The notes beneath the pieces are model-generated. The model worked only from the letters and a program-made list of their open reading frames with translations. It did no database searches and was not told the origin of the DNA. From a virus: a DNA stretch of 64,000 nucleotides. A program made the translations under genes and the position numbers. Below are positions 1 through 10,676 of the stretch, in pieces (position 1 is the first letter of the stretch; the number at the start of each line of letters is the position of its first letter). Where the stretch lies: positions 30,519 through 94,518 of IMG/VR virus record IMGVR_UViG_3300044695_005756, one strand, 5' to 3'.

Positions 1-3000
1 GATACTTTTTGCCCTCTTACAGCGTTATAAGGAACAAAATGAATGTCGCCGTTTGGTGCAAGAACACCACCAGAATAAAGATTGGGATTCGCTGCTGATG
101 TTGTGTAAACTAATGCATATGTCGATGCAACACCATCAGCAGATATTTTTTGTCCTCTGTTTGCATTATACGGAACAAAATGAAGTTCACCATTTTGTGA
201 AAGAACTCCACCATAATATCCAAACGAAGTAGTATATGCCAATGCATACGTTGATATTATGCCATTCACGCCGTTATTATTAAACAATGAACCTCGATCA
301 ACATTTCTTTGCAGAGTTCTGTTTAAACTTATCTCAGCTTGCTCGGAAAGGTATTGTTCTATCGATGGATTAACAAGATCAGCATAATAAGTAGTCCCAT
401 TTGCAGCTGGATAAGATGCGGTAGTATCAGTAGAAACTAAAGTACCAGGTAAAGATTTTGGTAATATTGTAGCAGTTAAAGCTTTTTTCGCTTTTGTGAA
501 AACTGTTTGTCGTGATATGAGTTCGTATTTTCCAATTCCTAACGAATAACCAACGGGAACAAGTGATTGAGGATAAATTGAACTGGCATATGGAATAACA
601 TTTGAAGTGTCTGAAGAATCATGCGCTCGTCTTATAAGGACATTTGGTTTATTGACCAGCTTCATCCCATATCGCTGAGTAGTTTGTTGAATAAAATACA
701 CATCTCCAGATTCGGAAAGAACGCCTCCTTGATGAATACGCTGCAATATCGGATACGTTGATATTACACCAGCGGATGATATTTTTTGACCGACTTGTGC
801 GGAATCTGGAACAAAATGAACATCGCCTCGACTATCAAGAACACCACCACGGTATGCACCACTTCCAGAGGTAATTACTAATGAATACGTCGATACTACA
901 CCAGCGGATGATAATTTTTGTCCTCTGTTGGCAAAATAAGGAACAAAATGAGTGTCACCATTTGGTGCAAGAACACCACCCCAATAAGACGCACCAGCGG
1001 TATACACTAATGAATATGTCGATGTAACACCATCAGCAGATATTTTTTGTCCAACTCTTGCACTATAAGGAACAAAGTGTACGTCACCGTTTGGCGCAAG
1101 AACACCACCTTGATAAGCAGTAGCAGTTGTGTATACCAACGAATATGTTGAAACATAAATGGGCACACTTTCGTTAGTTAATAATTTCTGGCCTCTATTT
1201 GCATTGAAAGGCACAAACTGAACATCTCCACTAACATCAAGAACACCACCAGCATATGCAGCGGCTGTTGTGTACGCTAATGAATATGTTTGTACGATTC
1301 CATCGGAAAATATTTTTTGTCCTACTCTTGCAGAATCTGGAACAAAATGAATACTGCCATTACCGTCAAGAACACCGCCATCATATGCAGCGGTTGTTGT
1401 GTACGCTAATGAATATGTTGTAGGATATTGAGATAAAAATTTATTGAACTCTATAACTTGTCCAACTTCTGCTTCATATGGAGCAAGATAAAAGGTGTTG
1501 CCTGTACTATCCATGGCACCACCAAGGTATGGCTGATTGGAAGCTGTGTATGCTAATGCGTATGTTGATACAACACCATCAGAAGAAACTTTTTGTCCTA
1601 CTTTTGCATTATAAGGTGCAAAATGTATATCTCCATTATATGCTTTTCCGCCATAAGCATATGCACTAGAAGTTGTGTATACTAATGAATATGTAGACAC
1701 GACACCAGCAGAAGAAACTTTTTGCCCTCTGTTTGCAAGGAGTGGCACAAAATGTATATCTCCGTTGTTATCAAGAACACCACCCGAATATGCAGCAGTA
1801 GTAGTATACACCAATGAATATGTTGATACAACACCAGCAGAAGAAACTTTTTGCCCTCTGATCGCACTATAAGGAACAAAATGAACATCGCCGTTACTAT
1901 CAAGAACACCACCTCGATAAGCACCAGAAATCGTATATACCAACGAATATGTTGATATGATACCAGCGGATGATATTTTTTGTCCTCTTGTGGCAGAAAA
2001 AGGCACGAAATGAATGTCGCCATTGTTATCAAGAACACCACCATTGTATGCGGAACCAGCGGTTAATACTAATGAGTATGTCGATACGACACCAGCAGAA
2101 GAAACTTTTTGTCCAACTCTTGCACTAAAATTTACAAAATGAATATCACCATTGTTATCTAAAACGCCACCTTCATACGCATTAGTAACTGTATGAACCA
2201 ATGAAAATGTTGATACTACGCCAGCAGACGATATTTTTTGTCCTCTGTTAGCATCATTGGGTATAAAATACACATCACCATTATTATCAAGAACGCCTCC
2301 AGCATATGCACCACCAGACGTTGTATATACTAATGAGTAAGTTGTAGGATAGTGTTCAAGTGTGACATCAAATTGTAACTTTTGTCCTACTCTTGCACTA
2401 AAAGGTACAAAATGTGCTTCGTTATTGTTATTTAAAACACCGCCATCATATGCAGCAGAAGCGGTAGTATATGCTAATGCATATGTTGACACAACTCCTG
2501 ACGATGAAATTTTTTGCCCTCTAGCGGCACTAAGCGGAATAAAATGTACATCGCCATTCGGTGCAAGAATACCGCCAGCGTATGCAGTAATAGATGTGTA
2601 TACTAATGAATACGTCGATACTACACCAGCAGATGATAGTTTTTGTCCTATATCCGCATTATAAGGAACAAAATGTATATCATCGTTATTATCTAAAATA
2701 CCTCCTTTATACTTCGCAAGAGCGGTACTGTTTACTAAAGAGTATGTTGTTATAACACCAGCAGACGATATTTTTTGTCCTATGACAGCATTAAAGGGCA
2801 CAAAATGAATATCGTTATTACTATCTAAAACACCACCGTTATATGCATTAGTAGCTGTATACACCAATGAAAATGTTGACACGACACCAGCAGACGATAT
2901 TGTTAGTCCTCTATTTGCATTATAATTTACAAAATAAATGTCGTTATTATTTGCAAGAACACCACCAGAATATGCACCAGCAGTTGTATATACTAACGAA

Positions 3001-3632
3001 TACGTTGATGGAACTTGAGGTGCGAATCCATTTGGAGTTACTTTTTGTCCTCTGTTTGAATTATATGGCACAAAATATACATCGCCATTCGGTGCAAGAA
3101 CACCACCAGAATATCCAAAATTAGACGTTGTGAATATTAATGAGTAAGTTGTTATAACACCAGCAGATGATATCATTTGTCCTCTAGTGGCATTCCGAGG
3201 CACAAAATGTATATTACCAAGAGCGTCTAGAACTGCTGCACTCCAAAAATTAGCTCCAGATACTGAATAAGGATAAGTAAATACTGTACCATCTGTTGTT
3301 ATTCTTATTCCTCTATCACCATCTACATTTACAATATGAATTTCATTATTGCTGGTGCGAACTGCTCCCGCAAGCTCACTAACAGAGACAGAGGCTGTGC
3401 GGAGTGCATCATTATATGAATGAAGAACTTGAGGATAATCTACAAGAGTTGCTGTACCTACTTCCCATTTATCACCATCGACAATTGAATAGTCAAACTC
3501 ATCACCCATTGAATAGGTTGCAGCAGAAATTTTTTCGACATTGGCCGAACTCAATCTTATATTGGGTTCGAACGCATCTTCACGCTGTGAAAAAGTACCT
3601 GTTTGTGATCTATCTTTTACTTGGCGTGCCAT
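1..3632 (-). CDS. Giant beta-propeller repeat protein, 3' part outside window
   Basis: The frame is open from the ATG at 3632 to the window edge (about 1,210 codons); the C-terminus lies outside. After ~70 unique residues come 21 copies of a ~43-residue repeat of the type STYSLVYT-x-AY-x-GGVL-x-NGD-x-HFVP-x-GQK. A non-repeat spacer of roughly 130 residues follows (about 700-280), and the repeats then resume at least twice before the edge. The repeat looks like a beta-propeller blade, and 21 equals three seven-bladed propellers. It is the third of three tandem paralogues, so probably a host-binding adhesin or tail-fibre component. No T4 homologue is recognised; the adhesin role is inferred from position behind the baseplate genes and from the repeats. 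Confidence 0.85.
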   Translation of the reverse strand, partial: MARQVKDRSQTGTFSQREDAFEPNIRLSSANVEKISAATYSMGDEFDYSIVDGDKWEVGTATLVDYPQVLHSYNDALRTASVSVSELAGAVRTSNNEIHIVNVDGDRGIRITTDGTVFTYPYSVSGANFWSAAVLDALGNIHFVPRNATRGQMISSAGVITTYSLIFTTSNFGYSGGVLAPNGDVYFVPYNSNRGQKVTPNGFAPQVPSTYSLVYTTAGAYSGGVLANNNDIYFVNYNANRGLTISSAGVVSTFSLVYTATNAYNGGVLDSNNDIHFVPFNAVIGQKISSAGVITTYSLVNSTALAKYKGGILDNNDDIHFVPYNADIGQKLSSAGVVSTYSLVYTSITAYAGGILAPNGDVHFIPLSAARGQKISSSGVVSTYALAYTTASAAYDGGVLNNNNEAHFVPFSARVGQKLQFDVTLEHYPTTYSLVYTTSGGAYAGGVLDNNGDVYFIPNDANRGQKISSAGVVSTFSLVHTVTNAYEGGVLDNNGDIHFVNFSARVGQKVSSAGVVSTYSLVLTAGSAYNGGVLDNNGDIHFVPFSATRGQKISSAGIISTYSLVYTISGAYRGGVLDSNGDVHFVPYSAIRGQKVSSAGVVSTYSLVYTTTAAYSGGVLDNNGDIHFVPLLANRGQKVSSAGVVSTYSLVYTTSSAYAYGGKAYNGDIHFAPYNAKVGQKVSSDGVVSTYALAYTASNQPYLGGAMDSTGNTFYLAPYEAEVGQVIEFNKFLSQYPTTYSLAYTTTAAYDGGVLDGNGSIHFVPDSARVGQKIFSDGIVQTYSLAYTTAAAYAGGVLDVSGDVQFVPFNANRGQKLLTNESVPIYVSTYSLVYTTATAYQGGVLAPNGDVHFVPYSARVGQKISADGVTSTYSLVYTAGASYWGGVLAPNGDTHFVPYFANRGQKLSSAGVVSTYSLVITSGSGAYRGGVLDSRGDVHFVPDSAQVGQKISSAGVISTYPILQRIHQGGVLSESGDVYFIQQTTQRYGMKLVNKPNVLIRRAHDSSDTSNVIPYASSIYPQSLVPVGYSLGIGKYELISRQTVFTKAKKALTATILPKSLPGTLVSTDTTASYPAANGTTYYADLVNPSIEQYLSEQAEISLNRTLQRNVDRGSLFNNNGVNGIISTYALAYTTSFGYYGGVLSQNGELHFVPYNANRGQKISADGVASTYALVYTTSAANPNLYSGGVLAPNGDIHFVPYNAVRGQKV

Positions 3633-3635
3633 GTC

Positions 3636-6600
3636 TTATAACTTATTGAAAAATGGACTGAGAACAATTTCTGTATCCAATGGTCGACTAAATGTGTATA
3701 GTTTGTACTGAGTTGCATCATTACGAATCGCAATTATGTTTCCATCAAAATCTAAATTTGCTCCAATACAAAGTGGTGTTCCAGAAATCAAAGGTGATGT
3801 GATTAACGATTGTATGCCAGAAGGCGTAATTTTTAAAATACCTGATGTTCCATTATAAGGAACAAAGTATATGTTTCCTGCTGGATCTAAAACACCACTT
3901 TGAAAAGCACCAGCAGTTGTGTATACTAATGAATATGTAGACACAACACCAGCAGCAGAAACTTTTTGCCCTATAGTTGCAGAATGAGGCACAAAATGCA
4001 CATCGCCATTTGGTGCAAGAACACCACCAACGTAAGCATCGGCAGCAGTATATACTAAAGAGTATGTAGACACAATACCTGAAGCGGATATTTTTTGACC
4101 TACGATTGCGTTGCCTGGTACAAAATGCACATCGCCATTTGGTGCAAGAACACCACCAGCATATGTATCAGCAGCAGTATATACTAATGAATATGTTGAT
4201 ACAACACCAGCAGCAGAAACTTTTTGTCCGACTATCGCGTTGCGTGGAACAAAGTGAATATCACCATTTGATGCAAAGATGCCACCAATATATGCTAAAG
4301 ATGTTGTGTAAACTAATGCATATGTCGATACAACACCAGCAGCAGATATTTTTTGCCCTACTGTTGCGTTACACGGAACGAAATGAACATCACCATTCGA
4401 TGCAAGAACACCACCAGCATATGCATAATTAGCCGTTGTGTACACCAATGCATATGTTGATACTGCACCGTATTGAGATATTTTTTGACCTCTGTTAGCA
4501 CTATCTGGAACAAAATGAATATCACCATTAAGTGCAAGAACACCACCCCAGTATGCACTAGCAGTTGTGTATACTAATGAAAATGTAGACACTACAGGAT
4601 TTTTAAATGTTGTTCCTGCCGTAATACTCTTCATCCACGCTCTTTGAAGTCCTCTCCAAGAAGTCAACGTGGAATTAATTGATGAATCATCTCCTGTTGG
4701 AACAGCGCCTTGCACAACACTTGAAGGTAACGGTATGAATACGTCTTTTATTCCTGATGAAAAATTCACTTTGTCTGGAACATTGGCAGTTACATTAGAT
4801 GATGAAATGACTAAATCTCTACTCAATGTTGAAGCAAGTCTTTGTCCAACTGTTGATCCAAAAGGAACAAAATGTAATTCACCTTGTTTATCAATAACAC
4901 CACCGTTATATGCTAAACTGCCAGTCGAAGTAAGTGGATAAGTTGATACGACACCAGCAAGAGATATTTTTTGTCCAATTCCAGAATCGTAAGGAATAAA
5001 ATGAACTTCTCCATCGCGTGTTTGAATACCGCCACGATAGGCAGTACTGCCTGTATTTACCAATGAATACGTTGATACAACACCGTATTGAGATATTTTT
5101 TGTCCGACTGTCGCACTACTTGGCACAAAATGCACATCGCCGTTTCGTGCAAGGACACCACCGTCATATGCGCCAACAGTCGTATACACAAGTGAATAAG
5201 TTGATACGACACCAGCAAGAGATATTTTTTGTCCTCTGATAGCGTTATTTGGTATAAAATGTACATCACCGTTTGGCGCAAGAACACCACCAGCGTATGC
5301 ACCAGCTGCGGTAGTATATACTAATGAATATGTTGATACTACACCAGCTGATGATAATTTTTGCCCCCTATTACCGACAAAAGGAACAAAATGAACATCG
5401 CCGTTACTATCAAGAACACCACCTCGATAAGCAGTAGCAGTTGTGTATACCAACGAATATGTTGAAGAAAATATTGAGAAAAATTTGTTAAACTCCGCTA
5501 CTTGTCCTACTGTAGCAGAAGAAGGAACAAATTGTAATTTATTTTGGCCGTCTAGAACACCACCATTGTAATGTCCAGGTGAAGTTCGTACTAATGTATA
5601 TGTCGATACAACGCCAGCAGATGATATTTTCTGTCCTCTTGTAACACCATTTTGCACAAAATGTACATCGCCTCGACTATCAAGGACACCACCACGATAT
5701 GCACCACCTCCAGAAGTAATTACTAATGAATATGTTGATACTACACCAGCGGATGATAATTTTTGTCCTACTCTTGCTTCATAGTTTACAAAATGTATAT
5801 CACCTCGACTATCAAGAACACCGCCGGAAAAAGAGCGAACTGTGGTATACACCAATGAATATGTTGATACTACACCAGCAGAAGATACTTTTTGTCCTCT
5901 GTTTGCACTAAAAGGAATAAAATGAACGTCACCATTTCTGTCTAATACTCCACCAGAATATGCAAAAGATGCCGTATATACTAATGGGTATGTATAAGTG
6001 CCAAACTGATCCAACTTTAGTCCTACTCTTGCATTATAAGGAACAAAATAAATGTTTCCATTGCCATCATAAACACCTCCATCATAAGCACCGCCAACAG
6101 TATATGCTAAATCATAAGTTGATGCGACACCAAGGTAATTCACTTTTTGTCCTATGTCGGCATTATAAGGAACAAAATGAGTATCGCCTAAAAAAAGTCC
6201 ATCAAATACTCCTCCAGAATATGCATTCAAAGTGGTGTACACCAAATCATAAGTTGATACAACACCAGCAGATGATATCATCTGTCCTACAGACGCATTA
6301 AAAGGAGCGAAATGAATATCCTTTCTATCATTCAAAGCACCACCTTGATACGCTAAAGACACGGTGTAAACTAAAGGATATGTGCTAGAATAAACTTCGG
6401 GCGTGATATCGAACTGTAACTTTTGTCCTATACCAACACTATAAGGAATAAAATGCATTTCACCAAGACGATTTACTACACCCTCAAAATATGCACTATC
6501 AGCGGTATGCGCCAATGAGTATGTTGATACAACGCCGTATTGAGATATTTTTTGACCGACTTCCGCACTATAAGGAACAAAATGAACGTCAGCATTTCCT

Positions 6601-6863
6601 GAAATAGTTGGCGCAAGAACACCGCCTGCATAACCATTTCCAGTTGTGTACACTAATGAATATGTTACAGGAACTTGATACATTGATACTGTTCCTATTC
6701 CAACCTCAAAAGCATTTCGATCTTCGATTGTGTAATAAGTTTGATTATTATGACATACGTTCGCAAATGATTGATAACCTGAAACTGCGTAATCAAGTGT
6801 TACGTTTCCTGTTCCAGTTGTATTTGTTGTGACGAACGCTCTATCTAAAGCAACAAAAGCCAT
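3636..6863 (-). CDS. Giant beta-propeller repeat protein (1,075 aa), putative adhesin
   Basis: Roughly 75 unique N-terminal residues are followed by 14 repeats of ~43 residues, a spacer (about residues 705-790, containing SRDLVISSSN and SWRGLQRAW), then 7 more repeats and a C-terminal tail ending LSPFFNKL. 14 plus 7 suggests three seven-bladed propellers. The tail closely matches that of the next paralogue (LSPFLNKL), so it may be a shared docking or folding signal. Only 3 nt separate it from the flanking gene at 3632, which implies one transcript. Long DNA stretches match the neighbouring paralogues. Likely a virion surface protein; function not proven. Confidence 0.85.
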   Translation of the reverse strand: MAFVALDRAFVTTNTTGTGNVTLDYAVSGYQSFANVCHNNQTYYTIEDRNAFEVGIGTVSMYQVPVTYSLVYTTGNGYAGGVLAPTISGNADVHFVPYSAEVGQKISQYGVVSTYSLAHTADSAYFEGVVNRLGEMHFIPYSVGIGQKLQFDITPEVYSSTYPLVYTVSLAYQGGALNDRKDIHFAPFNASVGQMISSAGVVSTYDLVYTTLNAYSGGVFDGLFLGDTHFVPYNADIGQKVNYLGVASTYDLAYTVGGAYDGGVYDGNGNIYFVPYNARVGLKLDQFGTYTYPLVYTASFAYSGGVLDRNGDVHFIPFSANRGQKVSSAGVVSTYSLVYTTVRSFSGGVLDSRGDIHFVNYEARVGQKLSSAGVVSTYSLVITSGGGAYRGGVLDSRGDVHFVQNGVTRGQKISSAGVVSTYTLVRTSPGHYNGGVLDGQNKLQFVPSSATVGQVAEFNKFFSIFSSTYSLVYTTATAYRGGVLDSNGDVHFVPFVGNRGQKLSSAGVVSTYSLVYTTAAGAYAGGVLAPNGDVHFIPNNAIRGQKISLAGVVSTYSLVYTTVGAYDGGVLARNGDVHFVPSSATVGQKISQYGVVSTYSLVNTGSTAYRGGIQTRDGEVHFIPYDSGIGQKISLAGVVSTYPLTSTGSLAYNGGVIDKQGELHFVPFGSTVGQRLASTLSRDLVISSSNVTANVPDKVNFSSGIKDVFIPLPSSVVQGAVPTGDDSSINSTLTSWRGLQRAWMKSITAGTTFKNPVVSTFSLVYTTASAYWGGVLALNGDIHFVPDSANRGQKISQYGAVSTYALVYTTANYAYAGGVLASNGDVHFVPCNATVGQKISAAGVVSTYALVYTTSLAYIGGIFASNGDIHFVPRNAIVGQKVSAAGVVSTYSLVYTAADTYAGGVLAPNGDVHFVPGNAIVGQKISASGIVSTYSLVYTAADAYVGGVLAPNGDVHFVPHSATIGQKVSAAGVVSTYSLVYTTAGAFQSGVLDPAGNIYFVPYNGTSGILKITPSGIQSLITSPLISGTPLCIGANLDFDGNIIAIRNDATQYKLYTFSRPLDTEIVLSPFFNKL

Positions 6864-6872
6864 AATTTTTCT

Positions 6873-9299
6873 TTAAAGTTTGTTTAAAAATGGACTAAGA
6901 CAAGCATTTACAGGCAAAGGATTAACCGAAAGCGTTGCAATTTTTTGTCCTACTACACCAGAAAAAGGTGCGAAGTATATATCACCGTTTGGCATAAGCG
7001 CACCACCGATATACGCACTTGCAACAACATACGGCAATGAGTATGTAGACACAACTCCAGAAGTGGATATTTTTTGACCTCTGTTGGCAGCAAATGGTAT
7101 AAAATGTACATCACCGTTTGGCGCAAGAACACCACCAGCATATGCAGTAGCGACAGTATAAACAAGTGGATATGTCGATACAGCGCCATCAGCAGATATT
7201 TTTTGTCCTCTGTTTGCTGAATGAGGCACAAAATTTATGTCGCCATTAACTGCAAGAACACCACCAAGATACGCAGCAGCAATACTGTACACTAATGAAT
7301 ATGTAGACACGACACCAGCGGCAGAAATTTTTTGTCCTCTGTTTGCATTAAATGGCACAAAGTGTACGTCACCGTTTGGCGCAAGAACACCACCAGCATA
7401 TGCGGTAGTGGCTGTGTATATCAACGAATAAGTCGATACGACACCAGATGACGATATCATTTGTCCTCTGTTAGCTGAGTAAGGTACAAAATGTATGTCG
7501 CCGTTCGGAGAAACAACGCCTCCAACGTAAGCATCGGCAGCAGTATATACTAAGGAGTATGTTGACACAACGCCTGAAGCATTTATTTTTTGACCTCTGT
7601 TAGCACTTCGCGGCACAAAATGTACATCACCGTTTGGTGCAAGAATACCGCCATAATACGCATTAGCGACTGTATGTAATAAAACATAAGTGGATGGAAT
7701 ACCCAACTTCGAAAGTTTTTGTCCTCTTACAGCGGAATGTGGCACAAAGTGTGTGTCACCATTTGGTGCAAGAATTGCTCCAGCATATCCAGAAGCAACA
7801 GTATATGGTAATGTAAATGTTGATGCGATACCAGCAGTATTCGCATTATCGTATGCATTTCCACCTAAAGCACTCTGTTCCAATAAACCTCTAAATGGTT
7901 TCCATCCTGATAAATTAGAATCGATTTCATTATTATCAAATGTTGGTACTCCACCGACAGCAATCGAATTTGGATATACGAGTGAAATGTTTGCCGATGT
8001 AGTTAGATTGCTAGGCGATAGATAAATTGCTTGTCCGTTGTTCGATGAATCGAAAATTTTATCTCTTGTAATCGCATTTACTAAAACTCTTTGTGCTGCC
8101 GTAGCACTATGATTTGCAAATATAATTCCAATGTCATTGTTTGATGACAACGCTCCACCAAATAAACCAGCGGTTGATGTTACTGCTAATGAATATGTGG
8201 TAAATATACCTAAACTTTGATCATATACAGTACCTACTCTTGCGCTATACGGAACAAAGTGAACATTACCATTTCTGTCCAATACTCCGCCGGCATATGC
8301 ATTTGTTGTTGTATAAGGTAATGGATATGTGGAACTTGAGACTAACGCAAGCATAACTGACGCATTATATGGAATACAATATACTTCACCAGGATAATTA
8401 GCAGAGAATGATCTCACTACGCCACCAATATATGCACCCGCTGTTGTGTACGGAAGACCATAAGTGGTTGCAATAAAATTGGCCATGTATTGCCCTACTT
8501 GTGCATTGAATGGAACAAAGTAGTTTCCGCCATTAACAGTATATCCACCTTGATATGCGCCTGCAGTAGTATATGCTAACGCCCAAGTTGATGCAATTGT
8601 ATTAGTAGTGTCAATTGTTTGTCCTACCGCTGCGTTATACGGAACAAAATGAATATAGTAAGGATATGTGACTGTATCGACAATTCCACCAGAATATGCA
8701 CCAGCAACTGTGTATGCTAAAGAGTATGTTGACACAATACCTGCCGATGATACTTTTTGTCCTCTGTTGGCATTATAAGGAATAAAATGTACTTCATTAT
8801 CCCCACCAAGAACACCGCCCTGATATGCACCAGCAACTGTGTATGTTAATGGATATGTTGATACAACACCTGCCGATGATACTTTTTGTCCTCTTGTGGC
8901 AGAAAAAGGCACGAAATGAATGTCGCCATTAGCGTCACGAACTGCTCCAGAATACGCTGTAGTTGCGGTTGCGGTAACGGCAAATGTTGAAACTATTGGA
9001 GATTTTCCGCGGTATGTTGCTTTTCCTATTTCCCATTCACCATTTTTAGGCTCAAGAGAATAATAAAACTCACTATTAAGACTTCCCGAATAATCATTAT
9101 CTACAAAAGCAAAATTTTTATATCCTGCAATCGTATAAGGTTTATACCCACTATAAGCTGGAATTCGTTCGTTATCGGTAAAGTTAGAAAAGTTTAAACC
9201 ATCAGGATTTACTGGAGATGGTGTGTTCGCAAGAACCAGTGTTGAATTGCCACCAGAAAAAGTATTTCCACGTGTTCTACTATTAAAAATTATCGTCAT
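6873..9299 (-). CDS. Beta-propeller repeat protein (808 aa), putative adhesin
   Basis: This is the shortest of three tandem paralogues: ~105 unique residues, 7 repeats, a spacer (about residues 395-480, with TRDKIFDSSN and LSGWKPFRGL), 7 repeats, and the tail LSPFLNKL. Each repeat carries a GGV(L)-x-NGD(V/I)HFVP core followed by RGQK(I/V)SSAGV. Two blocks of exactly seven fit two seven-bladed propellers. The spacer resembles that of the 3636-6863 protein, so the family layout is N-cap, propeller block, linker, propeller, tail. It is probably a late-transcribed virion protein. Confidence 0.85.
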   Translation of the reverse strand: MTIIFNSRTRGNTFSGGNSTLVLANTPSPVNPDGLNFSNFTDNERIPAYSGYKPYTIAGYKNFAFVDNDYSGSLNSEFYYSLEPKNGEWEIGKATYRGKSPIVSTFAVTATATTAYSGAVRDANGDIHFVPFSATRGQKVSSAGVVSTYPLTYTVAGAYQGGVLGGDNEVHFIPYNANRGQKVSSAGIVSTYSLAYTVAGAYSGGIVDTVTYPYYIHFVPYNAAVGQTIDTTNTIASTWALAYTTAGAYQGGYTVNGGNYFVPFNAQVGQYMANFIATTYGLPYTTAGAYIGGVVRSFSANYPGEVYCIPYNASVMLALVSSSTYPLPYTTTNAYAGGVLDRNGNVHFVPYSARVGTVYDQSLGIFTTYSLAVTSTAGLFGGALSSNNDIGIIFANHSATAAQRVLVNAITRDKIFDSSNNGQAIYLSPSNLTTSANISLVYPNSIAVGGVPTFDNNEIDSNLSGWKPFRGLLEQSALGGNAYDNANTAGIASTFTLPYTVASGYAGAILAPNGDTHFVPHSAVRGQKLSKLGIPSTYVLLHTVANAYYGGILAPNGDVHFVPRSANRGQKINASGVVSTYSLVYTAADAYVGGVVSPNGDIHFVPYSANRGQMISSSGVVSTYSLIYTATTAYAGGVLAPNGDVHFVPFNANRGQKISAAGVVSTYSLVYSIAAAYLGGVLAVNGDINFVPHSANRGQKISADGAVSTYPLVYTVATAYAGGVLAPNGDVHFIPFAANRGQKISTSGVVSTYSLPYVVASAYIGGALMPNGDIYFAPFSGVVGQKIATLSVNPLPVNACLSPFLNKL

Positions 9300-9308
9300 G
9301 TTATTTTA

Positions 9309-10661
9309 TCACGCTACTATTGGCTGAGTGGGTTCTACATTTCCAATTATAATACAACTTGTAGAACTAGTAAATATTACTGTTGCAATTCCTCTAGGAG
9401 AAAGAGGCGTATATGGAATATCATAATCATGTCCAGCCACAAATGCATTTGTAATGCTACATGTTATTATAACATCAGCACTTGTGTTATTGATGATTGT
9501 GATGACATCTCCATCCGCAAAAACTCCATTAGGAATAATAACTGATCCGCCTTCTTTTATACTTATATACTTTCCTATATCGGTTAAAGCTAATGTATAC
9601 TCTGAAGTTTTTTGTCCATTGAATGGTATATTTCTGAAGCCTACTGTAAAATCTTCGTCTGGAAAAGTTGCTGTTCTAGATGCAGTCAAAGTTTTTGGAG
9701 TTAGTGTCATGGTATATCCACCAGGTGCTGTTGAACCTCGAAGTGATATACTGTCATACCCAACTGCTCGTTGTACTTTTAGTCCGTTTGGATGTCTTAT
9801 GGTAACAGCACCCGTAACTATTCCACCATTGTTAGCGTCTAATGAGTTATTCGCACGAATAAATCCAGAATTCGCATGATTAAATGCTGCATTTGTATGA
9901 ATGTAAGCAGAATTCGCTTGAATGAATCCTGAATTCGCGTGAGCAAAAGCCGCATTGATTTGATCAAAACTTGAATTTGCGTGATCAAATGAAGAGTTAG
10001 TTTTTATGAATCCGCTGTTTGCATGATTAAATGCATAATTTGCGTGTAGATATGCGCTATTTGCTTGTATAAATCCAGAGTTGGCATGAATGAATGCTGC
10101 ATTTGCTTGTATGAATCCAGAATTGGCATGAATAAATGACGCATTCGTATCATGATAAGCAGAATTTGCTTGAATGAAACCTGAATTTGCGTGATCAAAC
10201 GCCGCATTTGTTTTTATGAATCCACTATTTGCGTGATTAAATCCAGAATTTATGTGGATGTAAGCGGAGTTTGCTTGAATGAATCCACTATTTGCATGAC
10301 TGAATGCCGGGTTAATTCTTTCAGCAAGTTGTAAAACATTTGCGCCTTTTTGATATAGTTCATTGGCGTAAACGTAAATGCTTGAGATATTTCTACCGAC
10401 TGTTAAGTCGAGCTGAATGGTTACATTGCTTTTATCAAAGTTCGTGTTTGCAATATTACCAGTATTTGCACGAAGTGTATTAATGTTCGCGTGATTACGA
10501 ACATTTAATGATGAGCCTGCTCCCTGAATAAAAATGGCAGAATTGGCAATGAAACCACCACTCGTATTACTTGTTAAGTTATTAGCGACTTCAATTAGAG
10601 AAGAGGTCGCTGATAACCATTCAGTAAAGTTATTAGAAGTTGAAAGTTGATTTATTGCCAT
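9309..10661 (-). CDS. Heptad-repeat fibre protein with C-terminal beta domain
   Basis: 450 aa in three parts. Residues ~1-115 form an N-domain (FTEWLSATSSLIEVANNLT) shared with the next gene and probably the virion attachment part. Residues ~120-270 are tandem heptads of the type F-I-Q-A-N-S-G, with Phe/Tyr and Ala four or three apart as in a/d core positions, so a parallel (probably trimeric) coiled coil is likely. Residues ~275-450 are a beta-rich domain containing VGFRNIP, IIPNGVFADGDVITIINN and LSPRGIATVIF, a type seen at the ends of phage tail fibres. Whether this is a main or accessory fibre cannot be told. Confidence 0.8.
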   Translation of the reverse strand: MAINQLSTSNNFTEWLSATSSLIEVANNLTSNTSGGFIANSAIFIQGAGSSLNVRNHANINTLRANTGNIANTNFDKSNVTIQLDLTVGRNISSIYVYANELYQKGANVLQLAERINPAFSHANSGFIQANSAYIHINSGFNHANSGFIKTNAAFDHANSGFIQANSAYHDTNASFIHANSGFIQANAAFIHANSGFIQANSAYLHANYAFNHANSGFIKTNSSFDHANSSFDQINAAFAHANSGFIQANSAYIHTNAAFNHANSGFIRANNSLDANNGGIVTGAVTIRHPNGLKVQRAVGYDSISLRGSTAPGGYTMTLTPKTLTASRTATFPDEDFTVGFRNIPFNGQKTSEYTLALTDIGKYISIKEGGSVIIPNGVFADGDVITIINNTSADVIITCSITNAFVAGHDYDIPYTPLSPRGIATVIFTSSTSCIIIGNVEPTQPIVA

Positions 10662-10676
10662 TTTTTTATAAACTTG

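Noticed and set aside
1478-8025. Many open frames on the plus strand in the propeller genes (for example 1675-1872, 4106-4432, 7237-7431)
   Set aside because: They are antisense shadows of repetitive coding sequence, show repetitive nonsense composition and have no ribosome binding sites; the minus frames are long and in register.
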